A stretch of DNA of 64,000 nt from Paracoccaceae bacterium. Lineage in GTDB: Bacteria > Pseudomonadota > Alphaproteobacteria > Rhodobacterales > Rhodobacteraceae. Numbering within the stretch: the first letter of the stretch is position 1; each line of letters begins with the position of its first letter. The stretch lies in contig JAAFAB010000003.1 in NCBI GenBank assembly GCA_018222585.1, positions 185,781 through 249,780 of the forward strand, written 5' to 3'. The translations under genes were made by a program, and so were the position numbers. Shown in pieces: positions 33,283-42,246 of the stretch. The notes below the pieces were generated by a model. The model was given only the letters and a program-made list of their open reading frames with translations, made no database searches and had not been told where the DNA came from.

Positions 33283-34121
33283 TGGCCAAGATCATCGGCG
33301 GCGTGGGCACCAGCCACGTTCCTTCCATCGGCATCGCCATCGACAAGGGCCTGACCGAGACTCCCGACTGGAAACCCTTCTTCGACGGCTACATCCCCGG
33401 CAAGCAGTGGATGGCCGACCAGAAGCCCGACATCGCCGTGGTCATCTTCAACGACCATGGCAATACCTTCTTCCTCGACCGCGTGCCGACCTTCGCCGTC
33501 GGCGCCGCCGAGACCTACAAGCCCGTGGATGAAGGCTGGGGCCCGCGCGCCGTGCCCGACTTCCACGGCGCCACCGACCTCAGCTGGCATTTCATCGACA
33601 AGCTGGTCGAAAGCCACTTCGACCCGATGGTCTGCCGCGAGATCGAGGTGGACCACGGGCTGCAGGTGCCGATGGAACTGTTCTTCGGCCGCCCCGAGAA
33701 CTGGCCCGTCAAGGTGGTGCCGATCTGGGTCAACACGATCCAGTACCCGATCCCCACCCCGCAACGCTGCTGGGACATGGGCAAGGTGCTGCGCGAAGCC
33801 ATCGAAAGCTTCCCCACCGACGAGCGCGTGGTGATCATGGGCACCGGCGGGTTGTCGCACCAGTTGCAGGGCAGCCGCGCCGGCTTCCTGAACCGCGAGG
33901 CCGACGAAGCCTGGCTGGATGGCATCGCCAACGACTATGAAAAGTACCGCGACATGACCCGCGAGGACTACGTCGAGCAGTTCGGCTCGGAAGGGGCCGA
34001 GCTGATCATGTGGCTGGTCATGCGCGCCGCGATGAACCCGCAGGTCGAGCTGAAGCATCGTCACTACTATGCCCCGGCCTCGATGACCGGCGCCGGCATG
34101 GTCGTGCTGGAGAACGCCTGA
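33282..34121 (+). CDS. ligB: Protocatechuate/gallate 4,5-dioxygenase beta subunit
   Basis: A 279-aa catalytic subunit of a class III extradiol dioxygenase. Expected Fe(II) ligands are His in VGTSHVPSIG (about residue 12), His in IFNDHGNTFF (about 60) and the C-terminal Glu. The general-base His region appears as GTGGLSHQLQG. LigAB cleaves protocatechuate, gallate and, more slowly, 3-O-methylgallate; the downstream genes here fit gallate best. It overlaps the next gene by one base. Confidence 0.94.
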   Translation: MAKIIGGVGTSHVPSIGIAIDKGLTETPDWKPFFDGYIPGKQWMADQKPDIAVVIFNDHGNTFFLDRVPTFAVGAAETYKPVDEGWGPRAVPDFHGATDLSWHFIDKLVESHFDPMVCREIEVDHGLQVPMELFFGRPENWPVKVVPIWVNTIQYPIPTPQRCWDMGKVLREAIESFPTDERVVIMGTGGLSHQLQGSRAGFLNREADEAWLDGIANDYEKYRDMTREDYVEQFGSEGAELIMWLVMRAAMNPQVELKHRHYYAPASMTGAGMVVLENA

Positions 34122-34450
34122 TGGCCTATTTCCTGATGCGCTGCCTGCACCACCCCGGCGTGGATGCGAAGCGGGACGAACATCGTCCCGCGCACCGCGC
34201 CTGGGTGCAATCGGGCGGCGACGGGCTGGCCCGGGTGCTGATCGGTTCGGCCATCCTTGGTGAGACGGGCGGGATCGGCAATTTCGGCGTGCTCGAAGCG
34301 GCGAGCCTCGACGAGGCGCGCGCCTTCGCCGAGGGCGACCCCTTCAACCGCGAAGGGCTGGTGGCCGAGATCGAGATGACCCCCCTGCCCGACACCTTCC
34401 AGGCGCATCGGATCATCGATCCGATGACTCCGCCCCGGACCGACGGCTGA
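34121..34450 (+). CDS. YciI-like protein of the ligAB operon
   Basis: A 109-aa YciI-family protein with RCLHHPGVDAKRDEHRPAHRAWVQ at the N-terminus and FAEGDPFNREGLVAEIEM at the C-terminus. It is the second YciI protein found beside a ring-cleavage dioxygenase in the window. Enzymatic handling of a ring-cleavage product is plausible but unproven. Confidence 0.85.
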   Translation: MAYFLMRCLHHPGVDAKRDEHRPAHRAWVQSGGDGLARVLIGSAILGETGGIGNFGVLEAASLDEARAFAEGDPFNREGLVAEIEMTPLPDTFQAHRIIDPMTPPRTDG

Positions 34451-34453
34451 CCG

Positions 34454-34828
34454 GTGCCTGACGGGATGCCCTCCGCCGGCCTCTCCCTGCGTACCCGCGT
34501 CTTCGTCGAAGGGCTGGAGGTGCAGGCGCTGATCGGCGTGCTGGGTCACGAGCAGGGCAAGGCCCAGCCGCTGCTGCTGGATGTCGAGTTGGAGGTCACC
34601 TCGCCCAGCTCCGACGACCTGTCGCAGGCGCTGGACTACCGCGCCGTCGCCCAGATCGCGCAGGAACTGGCCGCGCGGCAGACCGGGTTGGTCGAGATCT
34701 TCGCGCAACGCCTTGCCGTCCGCCTGATGGGCAGCGCGCTGGTGCACAGCGTCCGTGTCCGCCTGCGCAAACCCGACGCCCTGGCACAGGGCACCGCAGG
34801 CACCGAGGTCACCCTCTCCCGCAGTTGA
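34454..34828 (+). CDS. folB: Dihydroneopterin aldolase family protein
   Basis: A 124-aa FolB-like protein, a step in folate synthesis (dihydroneopterin to 6-hydroxymethyl-dihydropterin plus glycolaldehyde). Blocks are VFVEGLEVQALIGVLGHEQGKAQPLLLDVELEV, LDYRAVAQIAQEL and LVEIFAQRLAVRLM. Its position as the last gene of the demethylation/ring-cleavage operon is unusual and fits a raised need for THF. The start is uncertain between GTG 34454 and ATG 34466. It may be an extra copy beside a housekeeping folB elsewhere. Confidence 0.87.
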   Translation: MPDGMPSAGLSLRTRVFVEGLEVQALIGVLGHEQGKAQPLLLDVELEVTSPSSDDLSQALDYRAVAQIAQELAARQTGLVEIFAQRLAVRLMGSALVHSVRVRLRKPDALAQGTAGTEVTLSRS

Positions 34829-35039
34829 TGTTTGCGCCAACGACTTGCGCGACAGGGGCTTAACCGCTCAGTATTTGCGCAGCTTCCACACCGTGGGCCG
34901 CGCCCTTCGCTGCTGAATTTCCCCATCATCAATGCCCGTTACAGAAGCGTCGCGATTTTGCGGGCGCCTGCGACTTGCATATGCGCTCAAAATATTTGAC
35001 AGATTGGCCGAAACGGCGCGCATAGGAAAGGACCGGGCC

Positions 35040-36473
35040 ATGAGCTACCCTGACACGCTTCTTCTGATCGACGGCGACTGGTGCCAGGCGGCTTCGGGCC
35101 GGTCGCTGCCGGTGGTGAACCCCGCCACCGGGCAGGAAATCGGCCGCGTCGCCCACGCCGGCACCGAGGACCTCGACCGCGCGCTGGCTGCCGTCGACCG
35201 CACCTTCCAGGACTGGAAGCGCTTCGGTGCCTTCGAGCGCTCGAAGATCATGCGCAAGGCTGCCGACATCCTGCGCGGTCGCGCCGATGAGGTCGCCGCG
35301 ATCATGACCGCAGAGCAGGGCAAGCCGCTGGCCGAGGCCCGCGTCGAAGTGCTGGGCGCCTGCGACACGATCGACTGGTTCGCCGAGGAAGCCCGCCGCG
35401 CCTATGGCCAGGTGATCCCCGCCCGCCGTCCCGGCGTCACCAATATCACGGTGAAAGAGGCCGTCGGCCCCGTCGCCGCCTTCACGCCCTGGAACTTCCC
35501 GATCAACCAGGTGGTGCGCAAGGTCTCGGCCGCGCTGGCGACCGGCTGCACGATCATCGTCAAGGCGCCCGAGGAAACCCCCGCCTCGCCCGCCGCGTTG
35601 ATCCGCGCCTTCGTCGAGGCCGGTGTGCCCGCAGGCGTGCTGAACCTCGTCTATGGCGATCCGGCCGAGATTTCGGCCTACCTGATCCCGCATCCGGTGA
35701 TCAGGAAGGTCTCGTTCACCGGCTCGACGCCGGTCGGCAAGATGCTGATGGGTCTGGCCGGGCAGCACATGAAGCGCGCCACGATGGAACTGGGCGGCCA
35801 CGCGCCGGTGCTGATCTTCGATGACGCCGATGTCGAGGCTGCCATCGAGGGGATGCTGGGCGCCAAGCAGCGCAACGCCGGGCAGGTCTGCGTCTCTCCC
35901 ACCCGCTTCCTGGTGCAGGAGGGCGTCGCCGATGCTTTCACCGAGGGTTTCACCGAGGTCTATTCGAAGCTGAAGGTCGGCGATCCGACCGAGGCGGGCA
36001 CCCAGATGGGCCCGCTGGCCAATGACCGCCGCATCCCGGCGCTGACCGCTATGATCGAGGATGCCGTGGCCAAGGGCGCCAAGCTGAAGGCCGGCGGCAA
36101 GCGGATCGGCAACGCGGGCAACTTCTTCGAGCCGACGGTGATCACCGATGTGCCCACCGATGCGCTGATGATGAACGACGAGCCCTTCGGCCCGCTCGCC
36201 ATCGTCAACCGCTACGAAACCGAGGACGAGATCTTTGCCGAGGCCAACCGCCTGCCCTTCGGCCTGGCATCCTACGCCTGGACGACCTCGTCGCGCCGGG
36301 CGCAGCGGCTGCAGGACGAGGTCCGCGCCGGGATGCTGACGATCAACCACCTGGGCCTGTCGATGCCCGAACTGCCCTTCGGCGGGATCGGGGATTCCGG
36401 CATGGGCACCGAAGGCGGCTCGGAAGCCATCGAGAGCTACCTGGAAACGCGGCTGGTCACCCGGCTGGGCTGA
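35040..36473 (+). CDS. NAD(P)-dependent aldehyde dehydrogenase (succinate-semialdehyde dehydrogenase-like)
   Basis: A 477-aa ALDH superfamily enzyme. Catalytic elements are the oxyanion Asn in [10 protein letters not shown], Lys in [10 protein letters not shown], the base Glu in MELGGHAP and the nucleophile Cys in [12 protein letters not shown]. It could oxidise vanillin-like aromatic aldehydes, succinate semialdehyde or a ring-cleavage semialdehyde; sequence alone does not decide. The ATG at 35040 has an AGGAAAGGA box. A TTGACA -35-like box lies at 34996. It stands alone between ligAB and the MarR gene. Confidence 0.92.
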   Translation: MSYPDTLLLIDGDWCQAASGRSLPVVNPATGQEIGRVAHAGTEDLDRALAAVDRTFQDWKRFGAFERSKIMRKAADILRGRADEVAAIMTAEQGKPLAEARVEVLGACDTIDWFAEEARRAYGQVIPARRPGVTNITVKEAVGPVAAFTPWNFPINQVVRKVSAALATGCTIIVKAPEETPASPAALIRAFVEAGVPAGVLNLVYGDPAEISAYLIPHPVIRKVSFTGSTPVGKMLMGLAGQHMKRATMELGGHAPVLIFDDADVEAAIEGMLGAKQRNAGQVCVSPTRFLVQEGVADAFTEGFTEVYSKLKVGDPTEAGTQMGPLANDRRIPALTAMIEDAVAKGAKLKAGGKRIGNAGNFFEPTVITDVPTDALMMNDEPFGPLAIVNRYETEDEIFAEANRLPFGLASYAWTTSSRRAQRLQDEVRAGMLTINHLGLSMPELPFGGIGDSGMGTEGGSEAIESYLETRLVTRLG

Positions 36474-36484
36474 ACTTCGGGGCA

Positions 36485-36502
36485 GGTGGGATGTCTCCCA
36501 CC
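36485..36502. repeat. Intergenic palindrome, GGTGGGA subtype
   Basis: GGTGGGA-TGTC-TCCCACC followed by CTACGC, just after the ALDH stop. Confidence 0.7.
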
Positions 36503-36565
36503 CTACGCGGACGGGGTGACGGTGCGATTCGCCTGCCCGGTCGCGCGGCCTGACGCCGGGCGCAG

Positions 36566-36583
36566 GGTGGGGGCGACCCCACC
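36566..36583. repeat. Intergenic palindrome, inverted copy
   Basis: GGTGGGG-GCGA-CCCCACC with GCAG on the left and TGCCCGG on the right; opposite orientation to the copy at 36485. The two lie between the convergent ALDH and MarR genes. Confidence 0.6.
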
Positions 36584-36602
36584 TGCCCGGTGACGCCTCG
36601 CC

Positions 36603-37109
36603 TCACACCGCCTGGCCGAGGTCGAGACGGATGTTCAGCATCTTGCGCAGCAGGTTCTTCAGCTGCTCTTCCTCGTCATCGCTCAGATGCGAGGCCACGC
36701 GGCGCTCGAGCCGGTGGAAATCCTCGTCGGCGCTTTCGAGCAGCTGGAACCCCTTGCTGGTCAGGGACACGCAGATTGATCGCGCATCGGTCAGCGAGGC
36801 TTCGCGCCGCACCAATCCCTTGCGCTCCATCCGCCGCAGGGTGTCGCTGACGGTGTTCACGTCCAGCGCCACCATCTCGCCGATGGCCTTCTGCGAGGAA
36901 TTCGGCTGCCGGCCGATCACCAGCAGCAGCGACAGCTGCCGCGAGGTGATATCGTAGCCCGAAAAGATCTCGGGGAACTGGCTTTCGCAATTGAAATGCG
37001 CGCGCCGCAGAAGATGTACCAGCACGTCGAGCAACATGTATTTGCGAGCTACGCTGGATGTCTCCAGCTGAAATTCTGCACGTTCATTCACCGTTTCAAC
37101 CACACTCAT
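36603..37109 (-). CDS. MarR-family transcriptional regulator
   Basis: A 168-aa MarR protein. The winged helix spans residues about 50-120: YDITSRQLSLLLVIG, SSQKAIGEMVALDVNTVSDTLRRMERKGLVRRE, then TDARSICVSLTSKG. It may respond to an aromatic acid and control the ALDH or the gallate genes. Its own upstream region holds a GACAAT...ATTGTC inverted repeat. Confidence 0.93.
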   Translation of the reverse strand: MSVVETVNERAEFQLETSSVARKYMLLDVLVHLLRRAHFNCESQFPEIFSGYDITSRQLSLLLVIGRQPNSSQKAIGEMVALDVNTVSDTLRRMERKGLVRREASLTDARSICVSLTSKGFQLLESADEDFHRLERRVASHLSDDEEEQLKNLLRKMLNIRLDLGQAV

Positions 37110-37187
37110 TATCTCGGGCTCCGCCGGAGCCGTTTCAGGAACTTGCCCAAAAACTGCGGGCCGGGTTTTTCGGAATTGCAGTAACTA

Positions 37188-37217
37188 GACAATGATCAGG
37201 ATCAATTATCAATTGTC
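37188..37217 (-). promoter_or_regulatory. Possible MarR operator upstream of the MarR gene
   Basis: Inverted repeat GACAATGATC...ATCAATTGTC (one-base offset) in an AT-rich stretch about 80-108 bases upstream of the regulator start. Assignment is tentative. Confidence 0.35.
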
Positions 37218-37230
37218 CATTTGCACAAAG

Positions 37231-38403
37231 CTAATAAGACCTTTGTCGTACCGCACTTGAAATTTCCGCGATCAGGGCCTTTTGCGCGGCGGTCGGAATC
37301 CAGCCCAGCCGCGAGGTCAGGCCGATGGTCCGGCTGCAATCCTGGGGCTGCATCGGCAGCGGACAAAGCAACCCAAGGTCGATTTCCGAGGCCACTTGCA
37401 ACCCCGAGATAATGCCGATGTGATCCGACTCTCTCAGAAGTTGTCGCATCAGCACCAGCGAGCCGGTCTCGACGACGCTTTCGGGCGTGGCCCGACCGGC
37501 AAAGAGCTGGTCGAAGATCTGCCGGGTCGGGGTCGCACGGCGGGCCACCACCCAGGGCAGCGCCACCAGGTCGTCGAGCGTCAGGTCGCCCCGATCCAGC
37601 ATCGGGTGATCCGGTCCGACGACGAGAATCACCTCGTCCTCGAAAAGCGCCTCCTGGACCACGTCGCCGATCGGCAGGGGGTCGCGCAGGGCCCCGACCA
37701 GAAAGTCGATATCGCCGCGCCGCAGCCCGGCCAGCAGGTGATCGTAGCGCCCTTCGGCGACCCGGATGGCGATGCGCGGCCGGGTCTTTCGAAATGCGAT
37801 GATCGCCCGCGCCAGGATCGAGCTGCGCGACAGCGGCAGGGCCCCGATGACGATCTCGCCGGCCTCGCGCCCTTCCAATTCAGCCAGTTCCATCACCGCC
37901 TGGTCCAGTTCGGCGAAGGCCAGCCGCGCCGCATCGGCCAGGGCGCGGGCGGCGCGGCTGCTGCGCAGACCCATGGCGCTGCGCTCGAACAGGGGCCGCC
38001 GCGCCTCGGATTCCAGCGCCGCCACGGCGCGGTGCACCGTCGGCTGCGCCAGCCCCAGATGACGCGCCGCCAGGGTGAAATTCTCGCGCTCCCTCAGGGC
38101 GATCAGCGCCTCCAGCTGGGCCCGTGTCGCGGTCTGGCTCAGACGTGGAGAAATCGGCGCCGCGGCCTCGTCGATCCGCTCCAGCGCGCGGGTCACGCGG
38201 ACCGCCAGCTGCTCGCCCGCCGGGGTGGCGAACAGGCCCTGGGCCTGGTGGTGAAACAGCGGCTGGCCCAGCCCCCTCTCAAGCTTGGCGATGGCCTGGG
38301 TGACCGCCGGTTGCGACAGGTTGCACTCTCCCGCCGCGCGTGAAACCGAACTGTGCCGGGTGACCGCCAGAAAGACCCTGAGGTGCCGCAGGTTCCACTT
38401 CAT
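37231..38403 (-). CDS. LysR-family regulator with two tandem HTH domains
   Basis: A 390-aa protein, about 80 longer than a normal LysR regulator. The first HTH is at residues about 1-65 (RHLRVFLAVTRHSSVSRAAGECNLSQPAVTQAIAKLE). A second HTH of the same type follows at about 95-155 (LEALIALRERENFTLAARHLGLAQPTVHRAVAALE), then a standard effector domain (GEIVIGALPLSRSSILARAI ... LALPWVVARR-like). It is divergent from the galB operon and is its probable activator. Double-HTH LysR proteins are known in gallate/protocatechuate-type clusters but are uncommon. Confidence 0.9.
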   Translation of the reverse strand: MKWNLRHLRVFLAVTRHSSVSRAAGECNLSQPAVTQAIAKLERGLGQPLFHHQAQGLFATPAGEQLAVRVTRALERIDEAAAPISPRLSQTATRAQLEALIALRERENFTLAARHLGLAQPTVHRAVAALESEARRPLFERSAMGLRSSRAARALADAARLAFAELDQAVMELAELEGREAGEIVIGALPLSRSSILARAIIAFRKTRPRIAIRVAEGRYDHLLAGLRRGDIDFLVGALRDPLPIGDVVQEALFEDEVILVVGPDHPMLDRGDLTLDDLVALPWVVARRATPTRQIFDQLFAGRATPESVVETGSLVLMRQLLRESDHIGIISGLQVASEIDLGLLCPLPMQPQDCSRTIGLTSRLGWIPTAAQKALIAEISSAVRQRSY

Positions 38404-38479
38404 CGCCCACCTCCGTCACCGCCGCGCCCGGGCCTTGCGAAGGCCATGGAGTGCAAGCGGAAAATAGATGCATCCTCAT

Positions 38480-38511
38480 TTGACCAAACGCGAGAGGACC
38501 GGACTTACTAT
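38480..38511 (+). promoter_or_regulatory. Possible promoter of the galB operon
   Basis: TTGACC, a 20-base spacer, and TACTAT. The long spacer would suit an activator-dependent promoter, here perhaps the divergent LysR protein. The 38404-38622 spacer holds no gene. Confidence 0.35.
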
Positions 38512-38622
38512 AGCAGGAACTTATGACCTGTCACGGCCTTCAAATTTGGCTTTTGCAACAGTTTGAGGGAAGGTGCGTGCAAAGACCCACTCGCCCGATA
38601 CGGGCATCCGGAGGAGAAACCC

Positions 38623-39354
38623 ATGTCCGACAAACCCACCGTCCTGGTGATTTCCGCCCATGCCGCCGATTTCGTCTGGCGCTGCGGCGGTGCCATCGCG
38701 CTTCATGCAGAGAAGGGCTATGAGGTGACCGTGGCCTGCCTGTCCTTCGGTGAGCGCGGCGAAAGCGCCCGCCTGTGGAAGGAGGGCAAGAGCCTGGACG
38801 AGGTGAAGGCGATCCGGCGGGGCGAGGCCGAGGCCGCCGCCGAGGCGCTTGGCGCCGCGCACCTGGAATGCTTCGACCTGGGCGATTACCCGCTGCACAT
38901 GGAGAAGGAGGACAAGTTCGCCCTCGTCGACCTGATCCGCAAGGTGCAGCCGAAGTTCATGCTGAGCCACAGCCAGTACGACCCCTACAACACCGACCAC
39001 ATGTACATGACCCAGATCGCCCTGGAATGCCGGATGATCGCCCAGGCTTGGGGCCACAACCCGGGTGAAAAGGTGCTGGGCGCGCCGCAGCTCTATCTCT
39101 TCGAGCCGCATCAGACCGAACAGATGGGCTGGAAGCCCGATACCTTCCTCGACATCACCCCGGTCTGGGACAAGAAGCGCGCCGCCATGGAATGCATGAA
39201 CGGCCAGGTGCACCTCTGGGATTACTACACCCGCGTCGCGCAGCAGCGCGCCAACCACTTCAAGCGCAACTCGGGCGGCATGTCCGGCGGGCGTGACTGC
39301 AAGTACGCGGAAGGCTTCCAGTCGATCTTCCCGCGTACCGTCGACGAGCTTTGA
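38623..39354 (+). CDS. galB: 4-oxalomesaconate hydratase, PIG-L/GalB type
   Basis: A 243-aa LmbE/PIG-L-fold metalloenzyme. In GalB proteins this fold hydrates 4-oxalomesaconate to 4-carboxy-4-hydroxy-2-oxoadipate instead of deacetylating sugars. The motif ISAHAADFVWRCGGAIALHA (residues about 9-28) has the GalB form AHAADF in place of AHPDDE. MLSHSQYDPYNTDHMYM supplies further metal ligands. The ATG at 38623 has a GGAGGAG box. It is the first gene of an operon with a dioxygenase and the CHA aldolase. Confidence 0.92.
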   Translation: MSDKPTVLVISAHAADFVWRCGGAIALHAEKGYEVTVACLSFGERGESARLWKEGKSLDEVKAIRRGEAEAAAEALGAAHLECFDLGDYPLHMEKEDKFALVDLIRKVQPKFMLSHSQYDPYNTDHMYMTQIALECRMIAQAWGHNPGEKVLGAPQLYLFEPHQTEQMGWKPDTFLDITPVWDKKRAAMECMNGQVHLWDYYTRVAQQRANHFKRNSGGMSGGRDCKYAEGFQSIFPRTVDEL

Positions 39355-39368
39355 GGGAGGAGGACCCG

Positions 39369-40346
39369 ATGGCACAGATACCCACCATGCCGCAGCCCGA
39401 CCTGGCCCACCTGGGCCATGTCGAGGTACTGACCGACAAGTTCGACGAGAGCCTCGACTTCTTCACCCGGGTCTTCGGCCTGAAGATCTCGGCCCGGGAG
39501 GGCGACAGCGCCTACCTGCGTGCCTGGGAAGACTACGAGTTCTGCTCTCTGAAGCTGACGAAATCCGATCAGACGGGTATCGGCCATATCGGCTACCGCG
39601 TTGCCTCGCCCGAGGCGCTGGAGCGGCGGGTGGCGGCCATCGAGGCCAGCGACTACGTCACGCACGGCTGGGTCGAGGGCGACCTCTCGCACGGTCGCGC
39701 CTACCGCTTCGAGGACCCTTTCGGCCATGTCTTCGAGCTGTACTGGGACACGGTGAAATACCAGGCCCCGCCCGAGGATGCCTCAGCGCTGAAGAACCTC
39801 GCGTCGCGCTACCACCACACCGGCATCAGCCCGCGCCGCATCGACCACGTGAACCTACTGGGCGAGGACGTGCGGGCCTTCAAGGACTGGGTGGATACCT
39901 GCCTCGGCTCCCGCGTGACCGAGTATATCCAGCTGGACAACGGGCGCATGGGGGGCTGCTGGTTCTCCTGCAACAACAAGACCTATGACCTCGTCTGCTC
40001 GGAGGAGCGGGGCGGCGGCAATGGCCGTCTGCACCACGTCACCTTCGCCACCGACACCCGCGAGGACATCCTGCGCGCCGCCGATATCTACCTGGAGAAC
40101 GGCGTCCATATCGAGACCGGGCCGCACAAGCATGCAATCCAGGGCAGCTTCTTCCTCTACGCCTGGGAGCCCGCCGGCAACCGCGTCGAGCTGGCCAATG
40201 CCGGCGCGCGGCTGATCCTCGATCCCTCCTGGGAGCCGGTCGTCTGGACCGAGGCCGACCGCAAGAAGGGCCAGGCCTGGGGCCTGAAGACCATCGAGAC
40301 CTTCCACACCCACGGCACGCCGCCGGTCGAAAAGAAAGAGGGCTGA
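39369..40346 (+). CDS. Type I extradiol dioxygenase (VOC superfamily)
   Basis: A 325-aa two-domain VOC dioxygenase (catechol 2,3-dioxygenase-like). Candidate Fe ligands in the C-terminal module are His in RIDHVNLLGED, His in RLHHVTFATD and Glu in NRVELANAG. It lies between galB and the aldolase, so a substrate such as gallate, 3-O-methylgallate or another methoxycatechol is possible. It is unrelated in fold to LigAB, so the island has two ring-cleavage enzymes. The TTG at 39351 is rejected in favour of the ATG with a GGGAGGAGG box. Confidence 0.9.
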   Translation: MAQIPTMPQPDLAHLGHVEVLTDKFDESLDFFTRVFGLKISAREGDSAYLRAWEDYEFCSLKLTKSDQTGIGHIGYRVASPEALERRVAAIEASDYVTHGWVEGDLSHGRAYRFEDPFGHVFELYWDTVKYQAPPEDASALKNLASRYHHTGISPRRIDHVNLLGEDVRAFKDWVDTCLGSRVTEYIQLDNGRMGGCWFSCNNKTYDLVCSEERGGGNGRLHHVTFATDTREDILRAADIYLENGVHIETGPHKHAIQGSFFLYAWEPAGNRVELANAGARLILDPSWEPVVWTEADRKKGQAWGLKTIETFHTHGTPPVEKKEG

Positions 40347-40349
40347 GAC

Positions 40350-41024
40350 ATGGGCAATGTCGTCGTTCAGAGCATCCAACGCGCCGATCCAGCCGTGATC
40401 GACGAACTGGCCGCCGCAGGCGTGGCCACCGTGCACGAGGCCGCCGGGCGCACCGGCTGCCTTGCCGCCTACATGCGCCCGATCCAGCAGGGGGTGAAGA
40501 TCGCGGGCTCGGCCGTGACGATCAGCGCCGCGCCCGGCGACAACTGGATGATCCACGTGGCGATCGAGCAGTTGCAGGCCGGGGATGTAATGGTGCTGGC
40601 CCCTACCTCGCCCTGCGACAACGGCTATTTCGGCGACCTGCTGGCGACCTCGGCCCAGGCGCGGGGCTGTCGGGGGCTGGTGATCGATGCGGGCGTGCGC
40701 GACACCGCCGACCTGCGGGAGATGAATTTCCCCGTCTGGTCGAAGGCCGTTTCGGCCCAGGGCACGGTGAAGGAGACGCTGGGGTCGGTGAACGTGGACA
40801 TCGTCTGCGCCGGCCAGGCGATCCGCGCCGGGGATATCGTGGTGGCCGATGATGACGGTGTCTGCGTGGTGCGCCGCGAAGAGGCCGAAACCGTGCTGGA
40901 GGCCGTCCGCAAGCGGCTGGCCGCGGAAGAGGCCAAGCGGCTGCGCCTGGCCGCCGGTGAGCTGGGGCTGGACATCTATGACATGCGGCCCCGGCTTGAG
41001 GCCAAGGGTCTGAAGTATATTTGA
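40350..41024 (+). CDS. galC: 4-carboxy-4-hydroxy-2-oxoadipate aldolase (RraA-like)
   Basis: A 224-aa class II pyruvate aldolase of the HMG/CHA aldolase type, which splits 4-carboxy-4-hydroxy-2-oxoadipate to pyruvate and oxaloacetate. Blocks are [33 protein letters not shown], then [29 protein letters not shown], and [14 protein letters not shown], whose Arg-Asp pair is catalytic. It begins 3 bases after the dioxygenase gene. LigK is the corresponding Sphingobium name. Confidence 0.93.
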   Translation: MGNVVVQSIQRADPAVIDELAAAGVATVHEAAGRTGCLAAYMRPIQQGVKIAGSAVTISAAPGDNWMIHVAIEQLQAGDVMVLAPTSPCDNGYFGDLLATSAQARGCRGLVIDAGVRDTADLREMNFPVWSKAVSAQGTVKETLGSVNVDIVCAGQAIRAGDIVVADDDGVCVVRREEAETVLEAVRKRLAAEEAKRLRLAAGELGLDIYDMRPRLEAKGLKYI

Positions 41025-41032
41025 CCGGGGAT

Positions 41033-41104
41033 CGCCTTCCTGCCGGAAGGCGACACGTAGAGCAGGGAGGGGGCGCTGCCCCCTCTTGAGCCCGTGCCGG
41101 GCTC
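41033..41104. repeat. Cluster of three hairpins downstream of the galBC operon
   Basis: Three consecutive perfect stems: cgccttcc/ggaaggcg (41033-41052), gagggggc/gccccctc (41067-41085) and gagcccg/cgggctc (41088-41104), followed by CACCCCCGGAGTATTTT. They could terminate transcription or be an intergenic repeat module. Confidence 0.6.
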
Positions 41105-41149
41105 AATTCACCCCCGGAGTATTTTCAGCCTGGTGATGGGAGTTTTGCG

Positions 41150-42211
41150 ATGAGCTATGAGGCCGATGGTATTCCCTGCCTGTGGATGCGGGGCGGGACT
41201 TCGAAGGGGGCCTATTTCCTGGCCTCGGATCTGCCTGCCGATGTGGCGGAGCGGGATGCGCTGCTGCTGCGGGTCATGGGCTCGCCTGACGCCCGGCAGA
41301 TCGACGGCATCGGCGGGGCGGATCCGCTGTGCTCGAAGGTGGCGGTGCTGTCGCAGTCTTCGCGCGCGGATGCGGATGTGGATTACCTCTTCCTGCAAGT
41401 CTTCGTGGATCAGCCCATCGTTACCGATGCCCAGGGCTGCGGCAATATCCTGGCGGGTGTCGGCCCGGCGGCGATCGAGCGCGGGCTGGTATCGGCGGCT
41501 GACGAGGAAACTCGGGTGCGCATCCACATGCGGAACACCGGCGAGGTCGCCGTGGCGAAGATCCGGACCCCCGGCGGGCGCGTCAGCTACCGGGGCGAGA
41601 CCTCGATCGACGGCGTGCCCGGCACCCATGCGCCGATCCCGCTGATGTTCACCGGCATTGCCGGATCGATGACCGGTGGTGGCGCGATGCTTCCGACCGG
41701 GCGCGGGGTCGATGTGATCGACGGAGTGGATTGCACCCTGATCGACAACGGGATGCCCTGCGTGATCATGGCGGCCACGGAGTTCGGCCTGACCGGACAG
41801 GAAAGCCGCGAAGCGCTGGAGGAGAATGCCGAGCTGAAGGCGCGGATCGAGACCATCCGCCTGCAGGCCGGGCCGCTGATGAACCTTGGTGACGTGAGTG
41901 AAAAGTCGGTGCCGAAGATGACGCTCGTCTCTGCCCCTGTCGCCGGGGGTGTGCTGAACACCCGCAGCTTCATCCCGCATCGCTGTCACGCCTCGATCGG
42001 GGTCTTTGCCGCCGTCACCGTGGCTTCGGCCTGTCTCGTCGAGGGATCTCCGGCTGCAAAGCTGGCGGTGCTGCCCGGGGATGGGCGCTTCAGCATCGAG
42101 CATCCGACCGGCGCTGCCGAGGTGGTGATCGAGACGGAGGCCGGCGAGATCACCGGGGCGGGGACCATCCGCACCGCGCGCAAGCTTTTCGACGGAAGGG
42201 TCTTTCCGTGA
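41150..42211 (+). CDS. galD: 4-oxalomesaconate tautomerase (PrpF family)
   Basis: A 353-aa PrpF-fold isomerase converting the keto and enol forms of 4-oxalomesaconate after gallate ring cleavage. Family blocks are IPCLWMRGGTSKGAYFLASDLP, IDGIGGADPLCSKVAVLS, DAQGCGNILAGVGPAAIE and MTGGGAMLPTGRGVDVI; the conserved Cys pair lies in DPLCSK and QGCGN. It completes the GalB/GalC/GalD set, but after a 125-base spacer with hairpins, so it may have its own promoter. Confidence 0.93.
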   Translation: MSYEADGIPCLWMRGGTSKGAYFLASDLPADVAERDALLLRVMGSPDARQIDGIGGADPLCSKVAVLSQSSRADADVDYLFLQVFVDQPIVTDAQGCGNILAGVGPAAIERGLVSAADEETRVRIHMRNTGEVAVAKIRTPGGRVSYRGETSIDGVPGTHAPIPLMFTGIAGSMTGGGAMLPTGRGVDVIDGVDCTLIDNGMPCVIMAATEFGLTGQESREALEENAELKARIETIRLQAGPLMNLGDVSEKSVPKMTLVSAPVAGGVLNTRSFIPHRCHASIGVFAAVTVASACLVEGSPAAKLAVLPGDGRFSIEHPTGAAEVVIETEAGEITGAGTIRTARKLFDGRVFP

Positions 42212-42246
42212 ATTGCACCCCCCCTGGCGCAGGCGCATAAGGCGGC

